From: Ancalomicrobiaceae bacterium
GTDB lineage: Bacteria; Pseudomonadota; Alphaproteobacteria; Rhizobiales; Ancalomicrobiaceae
Direction: 5' to 3'
DNA length: 44,325 nucleotides
Assembly (NCBI GenBank): GCA_031291595.1
Contig: JARLIU010000165.1
Coordinates: 1-44,325, forward strand
The notes under the pieces: generated by a model
What the model was told of the DNA's origin: nothing
The model's input: the letters and a program-made list of their open reading frames with translations, nothing else
The model's database searches: none
Program-made: the position numbers and the translations under genes
Shown here: one piece after another, positions 8,760 to 17,688 of the stretch
Position numbering within the stretch: the stretch's first letter is position 1
Layout of the letters: the number at the start of each line of letters is the position of its first letter

Positions 8760-9464
8760 TCAGCGCGTGATCGTCTTGATACCTTGGGGATGCGCGACGA
8801 TTGCCATGGTGGCAATGCCGATGAACAGGCCATGTTCGACCACGCCGGGGATCGCCTCCAGCGCTTTGGCCAGCGCTTCTGGCCGAGGAATCCGGCGAAA
8901 TGATGCATCGAGAATGAAATGGCCGCCGTCGGTCAGATAGGGCGCGCCACTATCGGTCTTGCGGAGATTGAGGGTCCCGATGAGGCCAAGTCGCTCAGCG
9001 GTTGCCGCGATCTTCGCTCGCGTCGCCGTCAGGCCGAACGGCACCACTTCGATCGGCAAGGGAAAGGCACCGAGCGTGTCGACCACCTTGCTGCTGTCGG
9101 CGATGACGATCATGCGCCGGCTCGCCGTCGCGACGATCTTCTCGCGCAGCAGCGCACCGCCACCGCCCTTGATCAGCGCCAAATCCGGGCCGATCTCGTC
9201 GGCTCCGTCGATCGTCAGGTTCAGTTCCGGGACCTCGTCGAGGGTCGCCAGCGGGATCGACAGCGAGGCCGCCAGCACTGCGGCGCGCTCGGATGTCGGA
9301 ACGCCGACAACCTGCAACCCTTCGGCAACGCGCACGCCAAGGGCGCGGATGAAGGCCTCGGAGGTCGAGCCCGACCCGAGCCCGAGCTTCATGCCCGATT
9401 CTACATGCGAGAGCGCAGCCTCGCCCGCCATTCGCTTCAGATCCACGCGACCATCTCCGCTCAT
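8760..9464 (-). CDS. rpiA: Ribose-5-phosphate isomerase A
   Basis: Interconverts ribose-5-phosphate and ribulose-5-phosphate in the pentose phosphate pathway. The 234-residue protein shows the RpiA motifs [13 protein letters not shown] near the N-terminus, [20 protein letters not shown] in the middle and LREKIVA after it. The ATG at 9464, preceded by GGCGGA, gives the standard length; the frame extends upstream to 9647 but those residues (MPLLKTPCM...) look like non-coding translation. It is first in the minus-strand run rpiA > DUF2059 > gor > HAD. Two further sugar-phosphate enzymes (FBPase, transketolase) are encoded across the tRNA on the other strand. Confidence 0.95.
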   Translation of the reverse strand: MSGDGRVDLKRMAGEAALSHVESGMKLGLGSGSTSEAFIRALGVRVAEGLQVVGVPTSERAAVLAASLSIPLATLDEVPELNLTIDGADEIGPDLALIKGGGGALLREKIVATASRRMIVIADSSKVVDTLGAFPLPIEVVPFGLTATRAKIAATAERLGLIGTLNLRKTDSGAPYLTDGGHFILDASFRRIPRPEALAKALEAIPGVVEHGLFIGIATMAIVAHPQGIKTITR

Positions 9465-9779
9465 CGTTCCGCCGTGACAGCGGACCGCAGGGTTTTCCTG
9501 GCGCTCGTCCGGTAGCCGTTCCCCTCCCAGCCCCTGAGCTGCCTTTGCCGCGCCCGCCGTCCAATCGGGCGCCGACATGAAGCTGCGCCGATACCGCTCC
9601 GTCCGGAATCGTGGCCGGCGCATGCACGGCGTTTTCAATAGCGGCACCAGCGGCGGATTGCCAGCCCTTCCGGCCGCTTCGGCCCGGACTTCGGCAATCG
9701 ACAGTTCATTTCGCCGCCCGCACGGTTCGACCTTGACACCGCTCTTTCGGCCTTCTAAATCCGACCAACCCGGCGGGCC
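9465..9779. other. Intergenic region between rpiA and tRNA-Val
   Basis: A 315-bp divergent region that should hold the rpiA promoter (minus strand) and the tRNA-Val promoter (plus strand). No open frame here has a plausible start or family resemblance. No notable repeat or hairpin was recognised. Confidence 0.5.
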
Positions 9780-9854
9780 GGGCGCGTAGCTCAGCGGGAG
9801 AGCATTCGCTTCACACGCGAAGGGTCACAGGTTCAATCCCTGTCGCGCCCACCA
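9780..9854 (+). tRNA. tRNA-Val (anticodon CAC)
   Basis: A complete cloverleaf can be drawn. Acceptor GGGCGCG pairs with CGCGCCC (9844-9850); the D-arm is GCTC..GAGC. The anticodon stem TTCGC/GCGAA encloses loop TTCACAC, giving anticodon CAC, which reads GUG valine codons. The T-arm is ACAGG TTCAATC CCTGT. The 3' CCA is encoded (9852-9854). Confidence 0.97.
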
Positions 9855-10356
9855 TTCCAATCCCATCCTGCAATTTCTTGCGTCGTGACCGCAAGGCGCA
9901 TCGGCGCCAGCGGCGATCCGCGTCCGGAATCGGTCACGGCAACGTGCGTCCGACGGTCGCAGCCAGTGCGCCATCAGGCCGACATTCGGCCGCCCGGCCG
10001 GCTTCAGGCACTCCGTCCCGTGCTCTGCTCCCGCGCCTGCCACTGCTGCCCCATGTTTGCGCTGCAACAAATTTCATGTGCAGCGCGATTTTCATGTCAT
10101 TACCATGAATGCCCCGCATTTCGATGGCTATAATCGCACTATTAGGCCATATAGGCCGAATGCGGCGAGACCTCCAGTTCGGCAATTCGTCTGTGCAGGG
10201 CAGATATACCTTGGCAATTCGGTGTCATTCTTTCATACTCAGACGGATCGGCGGTATCTGCAAGAACTTGCACCGATAAAATTTATTGATGCTATCCGAT
10301 TGACTTGATCTGCGTGTATGCTGCTGAGCAGATCTATTGGCGAGACGGGGACATTG
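9855..10356. other. Intergenic region upstream of fbp, no gene seen
   Basis: About 500 bp between tRNA-Val and the FBPase gene. The second half (10060-10320) is clearly A+T-richer than its surroundings and is the natural place for the fbp promoter. No start with a ribosome-binding site or recognisable protein was found. A direct repeat AGGCC(ATAT)AGGCC near 10143 was noted but its meaning is unclear. Confidence 0.5.
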
Positions 10357-11379
10357 ATGACGAGCTTGACGAGCTTCCTGAGCCAATGGGCCCGCCGGGG
10401 TGATGACCGCCGGCCGGTCGCGGCAACCATCGAGGCGATTGCCGATGCGAGCCGGTTGATCGCCGAGCTGATCTCCGACGGACCGCTCAACGGCAACCTG
10501 GCGGCTGCGGTTGAGGAGAACGTGCAGGGCGAGGTGCAGAAGGCGCTCGACCGCATCACCAACGACAGGCTGATCGAGGCGTGCCGTACGGCGCCGGTGG
10601 CGGCCATCGCCTCGGAAGAGCTCGACCATCCGGTCGTCGGCACGCCGGGCGCGCCGCTGCTCGTTGCCATCGACCCGCTCGACGGCTCCTCCAACATCGA
10701 CACCAACGTGTCGATCGGCACGATCTTCTCGATCCTGCCGGCGCCGCAACACACCGATCCGCCGTCGCACGCCGCCTTCCTGCAGAACGGACGCCGGCAA
10801 TTGGCCGCCGGCTATATTCTCTACGGCCCGCAAACCAACCTGGTGCTGACGGTCGGCGAAGGCACGCAGATCTTCACCCTCGACCGCCGGCGCGGCGACT
10901 ACATGCTCAGCACAAGGCATGTGAAGATCCCGGAAAGGACGCGCGAATTCGCCATCAACGCGTCGAACTCGCGCCACTGGGATCAGCCGATCAAGGCCTA
11001 TGTGGCGGAGTGCCAGGCCGGCCAGGACGGCGAGCGCGGCGAGGACACCAACATGCGCTGGGTGGGATCGCTGGTGGCTGACGGCCACCGCATCCTCATC
11101 CGCGGCGGCGTCTATCTCTATCCGTCCGACCAGCGCATCGGCTACCGTCAGGGGCGGCTGAGACTCGTCTACGAGTGCAATCCCTTAGCCTTCATCGTCG
11201 AGCATGCCGGCGGCGGCGCCACCTCGGGCGACATGGCGATTCTCGACATCGAGCCGGCGCGGCTGCATCAGCGCGTCGCCTTCATCTTCGGCTCGTCGCA
11301 GGAAGTCGCACGCATCGAAGACCACTTCCATTTGAAGCCGGACCACGTCGACGCAACGCGCCGCTGCGCCGGCGCCTGA
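10357..11379 (+). CDS. fbp: Fructose-1,6-bisphosphatase, class I
   Basis: Hydrolyses fructose-1,6-bisphosphate to fructose-6-phosphate in gluconeogenesis, or in the Calvin cycle where present. The 340-residue protein carries ASEELDHP (metal-binding Glu) and the class I signature DPLDGSSNIDTNVSIGTIFS. Further on are ILYGPQTNLVLT and RGGVYLYPSD...GRLRLVYECNP. The ATG at 10357 follows ACGGGGACATTG and gives normal length; an upstream in-frame start at 10318 would add 13 residues. The neighbouring transketolase gives a small sugar-phosphate cluster (fbp-tkt with rpiA opposite) reminiscent of cbbF-cbbT, but no RuBisCO or phosphoribulokinase is in the window. Confidence 0.95.
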   Translation: MTSLTSFLSQWARRGDDRRPVAATIEAIADASRLIAELISDGPLNGNLAAAVEENVQGEVQKALDRITNDRLIEACRTAPVAAIASEELDHPVVGTPGAPLLVAIDPLDGSSNIDTNVSIGTIFSILPAPQHTDPPSHAAFLQNGRRQLAAGYILYGPQTNLVLTVGEGTQIFTLDRRRGDYMLSTRHVKIPERTREFAINASNSRHWDQPIKAYVAECQAGQDGERGEDTNMRWVGSLVADGHRILIRGGVYLYPSDQRIGYRQGRLRLVYECNPLAFIVEHAGGGATSGDMAILDIEPARLHQRVAFIFGSSQEVARIEDHFHLKPDHVDATRRCAGA

Positions 11380-11921
11380 TACCGGCGGTCCATTGGCGGC
11401 TCGACGTTCGGATCCCAGCCGGAGCAGTCCTGGGCAGAGCCGGCACCTCGTCCGCAGCACGGCGTTCATCGACCACTTCTCGGGCACGGCCGGCGCCACT
11501 CGGCATGGACGGTCGCTTGCCGAATGTCCGCCTATTCCTGAATTTCCAACCTTTCTCTCAGCCTTCCCTGCGCGCTCCCCGGCAGAAGGCCGCAACGGTC
11601 CGCCGCAGGACCATCCGAGAGGTCGCGGCCGGAAGCGACCTCCCAGCCAACGTCGCTTGGCGATGCGCCAGCGCCTGCCACGCCGGAAAGACCTGCTGCA
11701 GCGGCAACCCACGCGCTCACTGGGGGTTGTCCCGATCAAGAATCCGGGGCGAACACACTTCCCCTCGCCTATTTTAGTGACTATTGACCTCACCGGGAGG
11801 CGGGCGGCCGCTGCCGTCACATTCCACAGTCCGGTGTCGGCGTTCCGGTCCGGCAAGGTCCGACCTGCGCGCGGCCCGATCCGGCATGCCTGCGACGCGT
11901 CGGCGAGAAGGAGCTCGAAAC
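11380..11921. other. Intergenic region between fbp and tkt, no gene seen
   Basis: This 542-bp gap is unusually long for two functionally linked genes on one strand, and argues that tkt has its own promoter. Frames crossing it on both strands read as Arg/Pro/Ser-rich translation typical of non-coding high-G+C DNA. An A+T-richer patch near 11770-11790 is the best promoter candidate. No clear terminator was seen after fbp. Confidence 0.45.
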
Positions 11922-13928
11922 ATGCAATTTCCAAAGGGAAGTGGTTTGACCTGGCCGATGTCGGCTGCCGTGCGTGCGCTCGCCATGGACGCGGTGGAGC
12001 AGGCCAAGAATGGTCACCCTGGCGCGCCGATGGGCTTGGCCGACGTCGCCACGGTGTTGTGGCGCGGCCACCTGAGGCATAATCCGGGCAATCCGTCCTG
12101 GGCCAACCGCGACCGCTTCGTGCTGTCGAACGGCCACGGCTCGATGCTGCTGTACGCGGTTCTGCACCTGACCGGCTACGATCTGCCGATCGAGGAAGTG
12201 AAGCGCCTGCGCCAGCTGCATTCCAAGACGCCGGGTCATCCGGAAGTCGGCCTGACGCCCGGCGCCGAGACGACCACCGGGCCGCTTGGGCAAGGGTTCG
12301 CCAATGCCGTCGGCATGGCGATCGCGGAACGGACGCTTGCCGCCCAGTTCAACCGTCCCGGCCATGCGATCGTCGACCATCGCACCTTCGCCATTGCCGG
12401 CGACGGCTGCCTGATGGAAGGCATCAGCCACGAGGCGGCCTCGCTTGCCGGCACGATCGGCCTCGGCAAGCTCACCGTCATTTATGACGACAACGGCATT
12501 TCCATCGACGGCAAGGTCAAGGAGTGGTTCGGCGACGACACCCCGGCCCGCTTCGAGGCCTACGGCTGGAACGTCATCCGCGGCGTCGACGGCCATGATC
12601 CGGCGGCGGTCGATGCGGCGATCAAGGCGGCGACGGACCAAAGCGCCAAGCCGACGCTGATCTGCGCCAAGACCACCATCGGCTTCGGCGCGCCGACCAA
12701 GGCCGGCACCGAAGGCGCACACGGCGCAGCACTTGGCGCCGCCGAGATCGCCGGCGCGCGCGAAGCGATGCACTGGCCCTATCCGCCCTTCGAAGTGCCG
12801 GCGGAGATCTATGCCGCCTGGAACTGCAGGCAGGCGGGCGCGGCGTACGAGGACGCCTGGACTGCGAAGTTCGCCGCCTATGCCGCCGCCCATCCCGATC
12901 TCGCAGCGGAATTCAGCCGCCGCATCAAGGGTGAACTGCCGGCCGACTTCGAGGCTTTCGCCGCCGCGGCGCTCGCCGCGACCCAGGCCAACAGCGAAGT
13001 CATCGCCACCCGCAAGGCGAGCCAGAATGCGCTCAATCTCCTCGCTCCGAAACTGCCGGAGTTCCTCGGCGGCTCGGCCGATCTGACCCACTCCAACCTC
13101 ACCAACTACAAGGGCACGCTGCCGATCACCCGCGATCCTGCCGGCAACACCGTGCTGTTCGGCGTGCGCGAATTCGGCATGACGGCAATTGCCAACGGCA
13201 TCTCGCTGCATGGCGGCTTCCTGCCGTTCGTCGCCACCTTCCTGGTGTTCTCCGACTACGCCCGCAACGCGGTCAGGATGTCGGCGCTGATGCACCGCCG
13301 GCTGGTGCATGTCTACACGCATGACTCCATCGGCGTCGGCGAGGACGGGCCGACCCATCAGCCGGTCGAGCACGTGGAATCGCTCCGGCTCATTCCCAAC
13401 CTCGACGTGTGGCGCCCGTGCGACCCGGCGGAAACGTTCGCCGCCTGGACCGCTGCCGTATCGCGCCAGGATGGGCCGACGGCGCTGGCGCTTTCCCGCC
13501 AGGGCCTGCCGGTGCAGCCGCGCAGCCCCGAGCAGTTGCTGGCCATCGCCAAGGGCGGCTACGTGCTGAGCGAGCCCGCCACGACGCCGAAGGTGGTGTT
13601 GATCGGCACCGGCTCTGAATTGAAGCTCGCAGTGGAAGCCGCGGCCCAACTGAACGCCGAGGGCATCGCCGCCCGCGTCGTCTCCATGCCGTCGACCGAC
13701 GTGTTCGACCGGCAGGACAAAGCCTACAGGGCGTCGGTCATCCCGGCCGGCATCCCCGCCGTCGCGGTGGAGGCCGGCGTCACCCGCGGCTGGTACAAGT
13801 ACGTCGGGCTCAACGGCGCGGTGGTCGGCATCGACCGCTTCGGCGAATCGGCCCCGGAAAAGGATGTGTACCCGTTCCTCGGCATCACCACGGCGAAGGT
13901 CGTGGAAGCGGCCAAGAGCGTGATCTGA
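11922..13928 (+). CDS. tkt: Transketolase
   Basis: Thiamine-diphosphate enzyme transferring two-carbon units between ketose and aldose phosphates in the pentose phosphate (or Calvin) pathway. The 668-residue protein has the full set of motifs: [11 protein letters not shown] near residue 30, the ThDP-binding [18 protein letters not shown]...[11 protein letters not shown], and [16 protein letters not shown] and LALSRQGLP in the Pyr domain. A C-terminal transketolase domain follows. The ATG at 11922 lies 8 nt after a perfect AAGGAG; the frame extends back to 11784 without a good start. It supplies erythrose-4-phosphate used by the DAHP synthase encoded nearby. Confidence 0.96.
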   Translation: MQFPKGSGLTWPMSAAVRALAMDAVEQAKNGHPGAPMGLADVATVLWRGHLRHNPGNPSWANRDRFVLSNGHGSMLLYAVLHLTGYDLPIEEVKRLRQLHSKTPGHPEVGLTPGAETTTGPLGQGFANAVGMAIAERTLAAQFNRPGHAIVDHRTFAIAGDGCLMEGISHEAASLAGTIGLGKLTVIYDDNGISIDGKVKEWFGDDTPARFEAYGWNVIRGVDGHDPAAVDAAIKAATDQSAKPTLICAKTTIGFGAPTKAGTEGAHGAALGAAEIAGAREAMHWPYPPFEVPAEIYAAWNCRQAGAAYEDAWTAKFAAYAAAHPDLAAEFSRRIKGELPADFEAFAAAALAATQANSEVIATRKASQNALNLLAPKLPEFLGGSADLTHSNLTNYKGTLPITRDPAGNTVLFGVREFGMTAIANGISLHGGFLPFVATFLVFSDYARNAVRMSALMHRRLVHVYTHDSIGVGEDGPTHQPVEHVESLRLIPNLDVWRPCDPAETFAAWTAAVSRQDGPTALALSRQGLPVQPRSPEQLLAIAKGGYVLSEPATTPKVVLIGTGSELKLAVEAAAQLNAEGIAARVVSMPSTDVFDRQDKAYRASVIPAGIPAVAVEAGVTRGWYKYVGLNGAVVGIDRFGESAPEKDVYPFLGITTAKVVEAAKSVI

Positions 13929-13938
13929 CACCGCGTTT

Positions 13939-13968
13939 CCCGGGCCGGCGGAGGGGCGCCGTCCCGGG
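13939..13968 (+). terminator. Possible terminator hairpin after tkt
   Basis: Stem CCCGGG-x-CGGCG pairs with CGCCG-x-CCCGGG around loop GAGGGG, beginning 11 nt after the tkt stop codon. It is very G+C-rich with one internal mismatch and no U-tract follows, so Rho-independent action is uncertain. Confidence 0.4.
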
Positions 13969-14223
13969 GACTTCGCACTTGACGATGCCGGATACCCAGT
14001 CTCCGCCGTCGCCGCGACGGTGTCGACGGCCGAGCGCGGACGACGCCGGCCGCACCCGATCCGCTCCGCCCGCGGTGTTCGCCGGGCGGTTCTCTACTGC
14101 CGGCATCCCTCGTCTTCCGCGATTTCGCTTGTCGCCGACCGAGACCGACATACGATGCACGCGGACCGACGCGCTGCGCGAATCGCATGTTTTGGAACGC
14201 GTTGTCGTCCGTGGAGGTGTGGC

Positions 14224-15771
14224 GTGAACGGCGCTGAAAGCCTGCTTCGCTCGCTGGTGGCGAGCGGCGTCGATGTCTGCTTTGCCAATCCCGGCACGTC
14301 GGAAATGCACTTCGTCGCGGCGCTCGATTGCGTTCCCGGCATGCGGGCGGTGCTGGTGCTGCAGGAAAACGTCGCCACCGGCGCGGCGGACGGCTACGCC
14401 CGCATGACGGGCAGGCCCGCCTGCACGCTGCTGCACCTCGGGCCGGGATTGGCGAACGGGCTGGCCAATCTGCACAACGCGCGCCGCGCCGCGTCGCCGA
14501 TCGTCAATATCGTCGGCGACCACGCCTCTTTTCATCTGGCATACGACGCGCCGCTCACATCGGATGTCAAAGGCTTCGCCCGTCCGGTGTCCGCATGGCT
14601 GCAGTCGTCATCGAGTGCGCGCGACGTCGGGGCGGATGCCGCGCGCGCCGTACGTGCCGCGCTGGAGCCTCCCGGCGAGATCGCCACGCTGATCCTGCCG
14701 GCCGATACGGCATGGCAGGAGGCCGAGGGCGTGGCGCCGCGTCTGGCGCCGTCTGCACCCGCTGCGGTGGCTGAGGCAACGATCGCCGAGATCGCCAAAC
14801 GCCTCGGGACCGGCCGGAAAGCCGCGATCTTGATGCGCGGACAGGCTCTCCTCGACCGAGGATTGACCGCCGCCGGCAGGATTGCCGCCAAGACCGGTGC
14901 CCGGCTGATGTGCGATACGTCCGCGCCACGGATCCAGCGCGGCGCCGGTCGCCCGAACGTGGAGCGCCTGCCGTATCTGTCGGAGCACGCGGTTCAATTT
15001 CTGGCAGGGACCGAGCTGCTCATTCTCGTCGGAGCCAAGCCTCCGGTCAGTTTCTTCGGCTATCCGGACAAGGCAAGCTGGCTGACACCGGACGGCTGCC
15101 AGATCGCAACGCTTGCCATGCCGCATGAAGACGGCGTCGCGGCGCTGCAGGCATTGACCGATGCCTGCGGAGCGACCAACGTCCCGCCGCGGCTGACGGA
15201 CCTTGCGCCGCCCGACTACCCGCTGCACGGCGCATTGACGCCCGACCTGGTCATGCGCGTGGTGGCACGGCATCTGCCGGCGAACGCCATTGTCGCCGAC
15301 GAAGCGGTGTCGGCCGGCCTGCCCTACTACGATCTGACCGCCGCCGCGGCGCCGCACGACTATCTGAATATTACCGGCGGAGCCATCGGCTGCATGATGG
15401 CCGTCTCCACCGGGGCGGCCATTGCGTGCCCGGACCGGAAGGTCGTCACCCTGCAAGGCGACGGCAGCGCGATGTACATTCTTCCGGCATTGTGGACGCA
15501 AGCCAGAGAGGCGCTGGATGTCACGACGGTCATCTACGCCAACCGAGGCTACAAGATCCTCAATTCCGAACTGTTGCGTGTCGGTGCGGCCAATGGCGGC
15601 CGCAATGCTGCGTCTCTCCTCGACCTGACCAACCCGACGATCGACTGGGTGCTCCTCGCTTCCGGGCTCGGCGTCGATGCCGTCAAGGCCGAAACCCCCA
15701 CGGAATTCGAGACGGCGTTCGTGCGCGCCATGCAAACGCGCGGACCGCATCTGATCGAGGCGGTCGTTTGA
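14224..15771 (+). CDS. Thiamine-diphosphate-dependent enzyme, acetolactate-synthase / benzoylformate-decarboxylase-like
   Basis: A 515-residue ThDP enzyme. The N-terminal Pyr domain has FANPGTSEMHF and the activating Glu in VLVLQENVATGAADGYARM. A middle domain follows, and the C-terminal PP domain binds ThDP-Mg through GDGSAMYILPALWTQARE...NRGYKIL. Length and the NPGTSE opening suit the IlvX/MdlC-like branch that is often annotated as acetolactate synthase large subunit; it is shorter than IlvB/IlvI and has no small-subunit gene beside it, so branched-chain synthesis is unlikely. The GTG start at 14224 is supported by GGAGG 8 nt upstream. An ATG-led extension to 14020 reads as non-coding. It stands alone after tkt; substrate unknown. 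Confidence 0.88.
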   Translation: MNGAESLLRSLVASGVDVCFANPGTSEMHFVAALDCVPGMRAVLVLQENVATGAADGYARMTGRPACTLLHLGPGLANGLANLHNARRAASPIVNIVGDHASFHLAYDAPLTSDVKGFARPVSAWLQSSSSARDVGADAARAVRAALEPPGEIATLILPADTAWQEAEGVAPRLAPSAPAAVAEATIAEIAKRLGTGRKAAILMRGQALLDRGLTAAGRIAAKTGARLMCDTSAPRIQRGAGRPNVERLPYLSEHAVQFLAGTELLILVGAKPPVSFFGYPDKASWLTPDGCQIATLAMPHEDGVAALQALTDACGATNVPPRLTDLAPPDYPLHGALTPDLVMRVVARHLPANAIVADEAVSAGLPYYDLTAAAAPHDYLNITGGAIGCMMAVSTGAAIACPDRKVVTLQGDGSAMYILPALWTQAREALDVTTVIYANRGYKILNSELLRVGAANGGRNAASLLDLTNPTIDWVLLASGLGVDAVKAETPTEFETAFVRAMQTRGPHLIEAVV

Positions 15772-15948
15772 TCGCGGCCCGGTCCGGGCCTGGGCAGATG
15801 TCCGCGCAGGCGAAGACGTCTCGAAACGGCACGCGAAACCAGCGAGTTGGCGCCGTGTCGATCGGATGATCCAGCCGATCGGGACATGCGCTGGAGCGGG
15901 CTGGCGAAAAGCGTCTACGGCCTTCGCCACCGGTCCGGCTCCAGCTCC

Positions 15949-16108
15949 TTGATATCGAGCGTTTTTACGAGTCTTGACCCGAATGGGTCCAAGCTCGTCG
16001 CGATCCATAGTGCAGGCCGACCAATTGGAATCGGCCCGGCGCTTTATCTTTTTGTTTGAGCACCGGAATCAGCCCGGAAACGGTTCCCGCACCCGGGGTC
16101 CGGTGCTC
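15949..16108. repeat. Rhizobiales-type intergenic repeat ending in a long hairpin
   Basis: Within a 476-bp gene-free gap (15772-16247) lies a sequence I recognise as resembling a dispersed alphaproteobacterial intergenic element. It contains GGCGCTTTATCTTTTTGTTT followed by a palindrome with 10-bp arms GAGCACCGGA (16058-16067) and TCCGGTGCTC (16099-16108). In copies I recall from other genomes the arms read GAGCATGATC/GATCATGCTC, so both arms would have changed together here. Its first part (about 15949-16005) is also similar to 42049-42106. The rest of the gap shows no gene. Confidence 0.6.
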
Positions 16109-16247
16109 TGGGGCAGGGTGCGTTCCGATGAAATCGTCGAGGCGATCCATCAATGAGCCGTCATCACGGCCCATCAAAAGCCAGGGGCACCGATTCAACT
16201 GTCAGCTGGTCCCATGTGACAGCATCGCGCTCTGCGCCCGCGGACCG

Positions 16248-16646
16248 TCAGCTTCGGCCTTTGGCCGTGAACGACCAGTGCGTCTGTACGATGCGCCAGC
16301 CCTCGACCTGCAGCACGTAGACCTCGGAGCAATTCCAGCGGCTCTCGGCTCCATCGCGACCGCGCGAGACGAAATTGAACGTCAGCACGGCTGCGTCGCC
16401 GACAAGGTGAACCACGGGATCGATCAGTTCGAAGCTGTCGGCAAAGATCTTGCCGGCCAGCCCGTCGTAATAGTCCTTGAGCGCCGCCTTGCCGTCGAGG
16501 CGCTTGTCCAGGAACGGATCGAAATAGCGCACCTCGTCGGCCGATATCTCGAGAAAGCCGCCCGGATCGCCGTTGCACCAGCGTTCAAGCGCGCGTGCCT
16601 CCATGGCGACGATCTCCGCCGCACCAGCCGTCTCCTCGACCATCAT
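16248..16646 (-). CDS. NTF2-like / SnoaL-type protein (DUF4440-like)
   Basis: A 132-residue cone-fold protein of the nuclear-transport-factor-2-like superfamily, which includes polyketide cyclases, steroid isomerases and many unassigned small enzymes. Typical features are an N-terminal helix with ALERWCNGDPGGFLEI, a central DPFLDKRLDGKAALKDYYDG, a strand segment DAAVLTFNFVSRG and the closing EGWRIVQTHWSFT. The ATG at 16646 (a second ATG follows immediately) lies 7 nt after GAGGG. The gene is isolated, with gene-free gaps of about 476 and 324 bp on either side. No catalytic residues can be assigned with confidence. Confidence 0.8.
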   Translation of the reverse strand: MMVEETAGAAEIVAMEARALERWCNGDPGGFLEISADEVRYFDPFLDKRLDGKAALKDYYDGLAGKIFADSFELIDPVVHLVGDAAVLTFNFVSRGRDGAESRWNCSEVYVLQVEGWRIVQTHWSFTAKGRS

Positions 16647-16918
16647 GTTCGTACCCTCGAGCCCGGTCCGTCCAGATCGAAGTGAGCCGGACCACACGAT
16701 CCGCTCAATCTCACGAATTCGCAGCGTTTCTGCGGTCGCCAGCCGATTCCAGCAGGTTGGGAAATACGCTCGTCCCGTCGGAAGCGTCCGCGTCGCGCCC
16801 GTTCGCCGATGTCGCGTAAGAACAAATCAGAAACAACAACCCGAGTCAAGCCGCATGGCGCTCGCGCAGACGTCAGCGCGAGACGGCGCCGCGGCTGGGC
16901 CGGTCCAACAAACGACAC

Positions 16919-16943
16919 GAGCCCCGCCTGTGCGGCGGGGCTC
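16919..16943 (-). terminator. Terminator hairpin after the small exported-protein cluster
   Basis: Perfect 10-bp arms GAGCCCCGCC / GGCGGGGCTC around loop TGTGC lie 27 nt downstream of the last gene of the minus-strand triplet. Read on the minus strand, a T-containing but imperfect tail follows (GTGTCGTTTGTTGG), compatible with a Rho-independent terminator. The rest of the 324-bp gap between 16647 and 16970 holds no recognisable gene. Confidence 0.75.
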
Positions 16944-16970
16944 GGTCTGGTCCGGTCGGATGGATCGGGA

Positions 16971-17255
16971 TCAGTAGTTGTGGGTCGGCTTGTTACGGTC
17001 GACCGCGTCCTGCTGCCGCACAAATTGGCGGTCGGCAGCCGAGAACGCCGGCCTGGTGACGACGGCCGCCTGACGGCCTTCGACAACGCCGCCAACAACG
17101 TCGTTCGCCGGCAGGTTGTCGTTCGAGGCGGCGACGTTGCCGAGCACGATCTGGCGATCGATGTCGGCCGAAATCGAATCCGACGGCTGGGCGAAAGCGG
17201 CGGTCGAGAGCGCCGACAGCGAGGCGGCGACGAGAAGAATGCTGATGGACTTCAT
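16971..17255 (-). CDS. Small exported protein, tandem paralogue 1 of 3
   Basis: A 94-residue protein with a signal peptide (MKSISILLVAASLSALSTAA, predicted cleavage after AFA or AFAQ), leaving a mature chain of about 70 residues. It shares with its two neighbours the sequence QPSDS, then DIDRQIVLGN, then ASND, then the VEGRQAA block, a block ending FSAADRQF and a KPT-containing C-terminus. There are no cysteines and no membrane segment after the signal, so a soluble periplasmic or secreted protein is expected. AGGAG stands upstream of the ATG. It is the distal gene, followed by a terminator. I do not recognise the family and propose no function. Confidence 0.8.
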   Translation of the reverse strand: MKSISILLVAASLSALSTAAFAQPSDSISADIDRQIVLGNVAASNDNLPANDVVGGVVEGRQAAVVTRPAFSAADRQFVRQQDAVDRNKPTHNY

Positions 17256-17337
17256 GGCAGATGCTCCTGTTGTGTTCGATCCAGGCGGCGCCGTTCAGGT
17301 CGGCGCCCCCATGTGGTCGGCTGAGAGCCGGCTCGGA

Positions 17338-17613
17338 TCAGTAGGTGCTGTTGGTCGGCTTGTTACGGTCGACGACGTCCTGCTGATGCACCAGCAGGCG
17401 GTCGGTGGCCGAGAACACCGGCCTGGTGACGACCGCGGCCTGACGGCCTTCGACAACGCCGTTCAGCGACGGGTTATCGTTGGAGGCAGTGACATTGCCG
17501 AGCACGATCTGGCGATCGATGTTGGCAGAAACCGAATCCGACGGCTGGGCGAAAGCGGCGGTCGACAGCGCCGACAGCGAAGCGGCGACGAGAAGGATGT
17601 TCAGGGTCTTCAT
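17338..17613 (-). CDS. Small exported protein, tandem paralogue 2 of 3
   Basis: A 91-residue paralogue: signal peptide MKTLNILLVAASLSALSTAA, mature part beginning QPSDSVSANIDRQIVLGN, then ASNDN, VEGRQAAVVTRPVFSATDR and C-terminal DRNKPT. It is closest to paralogue 1 (nearly identical signal peptide and VVTRP...FSA block). The ATG at 17613 is preceded by AAAGGAA; the frame continues upstream to 17667 without a signal-like start. The 82-bp gap to paralogue 1 contains a 7-bp-arm hairpin (GGCGCCG/CGGCGCC, 17287-17307) and a GAGCCGGCTC palindrome (17324-17333), which could attenuate or process the transcript. Confidence 0.8.
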   Translation of the reverse strand: MKTLNILLVAASLSALSTAAFAQPSDSVSANIDRQIVLGNVTASNDNPSLNGVVEGRQAAVVTRPVFSATDRLLVHQQDVVDRNKPTNSTY

Positions 17614-17688
17614 GCGATGGTTCCTTTGGTACTTTGCGAGCGAGGAGCGACGCGTCAGGCGTGGCAACTCAAGCGGAAATTCAGGGGA

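Noticed and set aside
9780-9854. tRNA-Val as an integration site for a genomic island
   Set aside because: No integrase and no duplicated tRNA 3' end was found in the flanking 10 kb; both sides hold ordinary core genes.
11817-13931. Minus-strand open frame of about 700 codons
   Set aside because: It is the antisense shadow of tkt and flanking DNA; the translation is Arg/Asp/His/Gly-rich without any domain, as expected opposite a high-G+C gene. Many other long frames in the window (for example 309-1781 plus, 4182-6179 plus, 6804-8903 plus) were dropped for the same reason.
14224-15771. Acetolactate synthase for branched-chain amino acids (ilvB)
   Set aside because: The protein is shorter than IlvB, has no neighbouring small-subunit gene, and the NPGTSEMHF opening suits the benzoylformate-decarboxylase-like branch.
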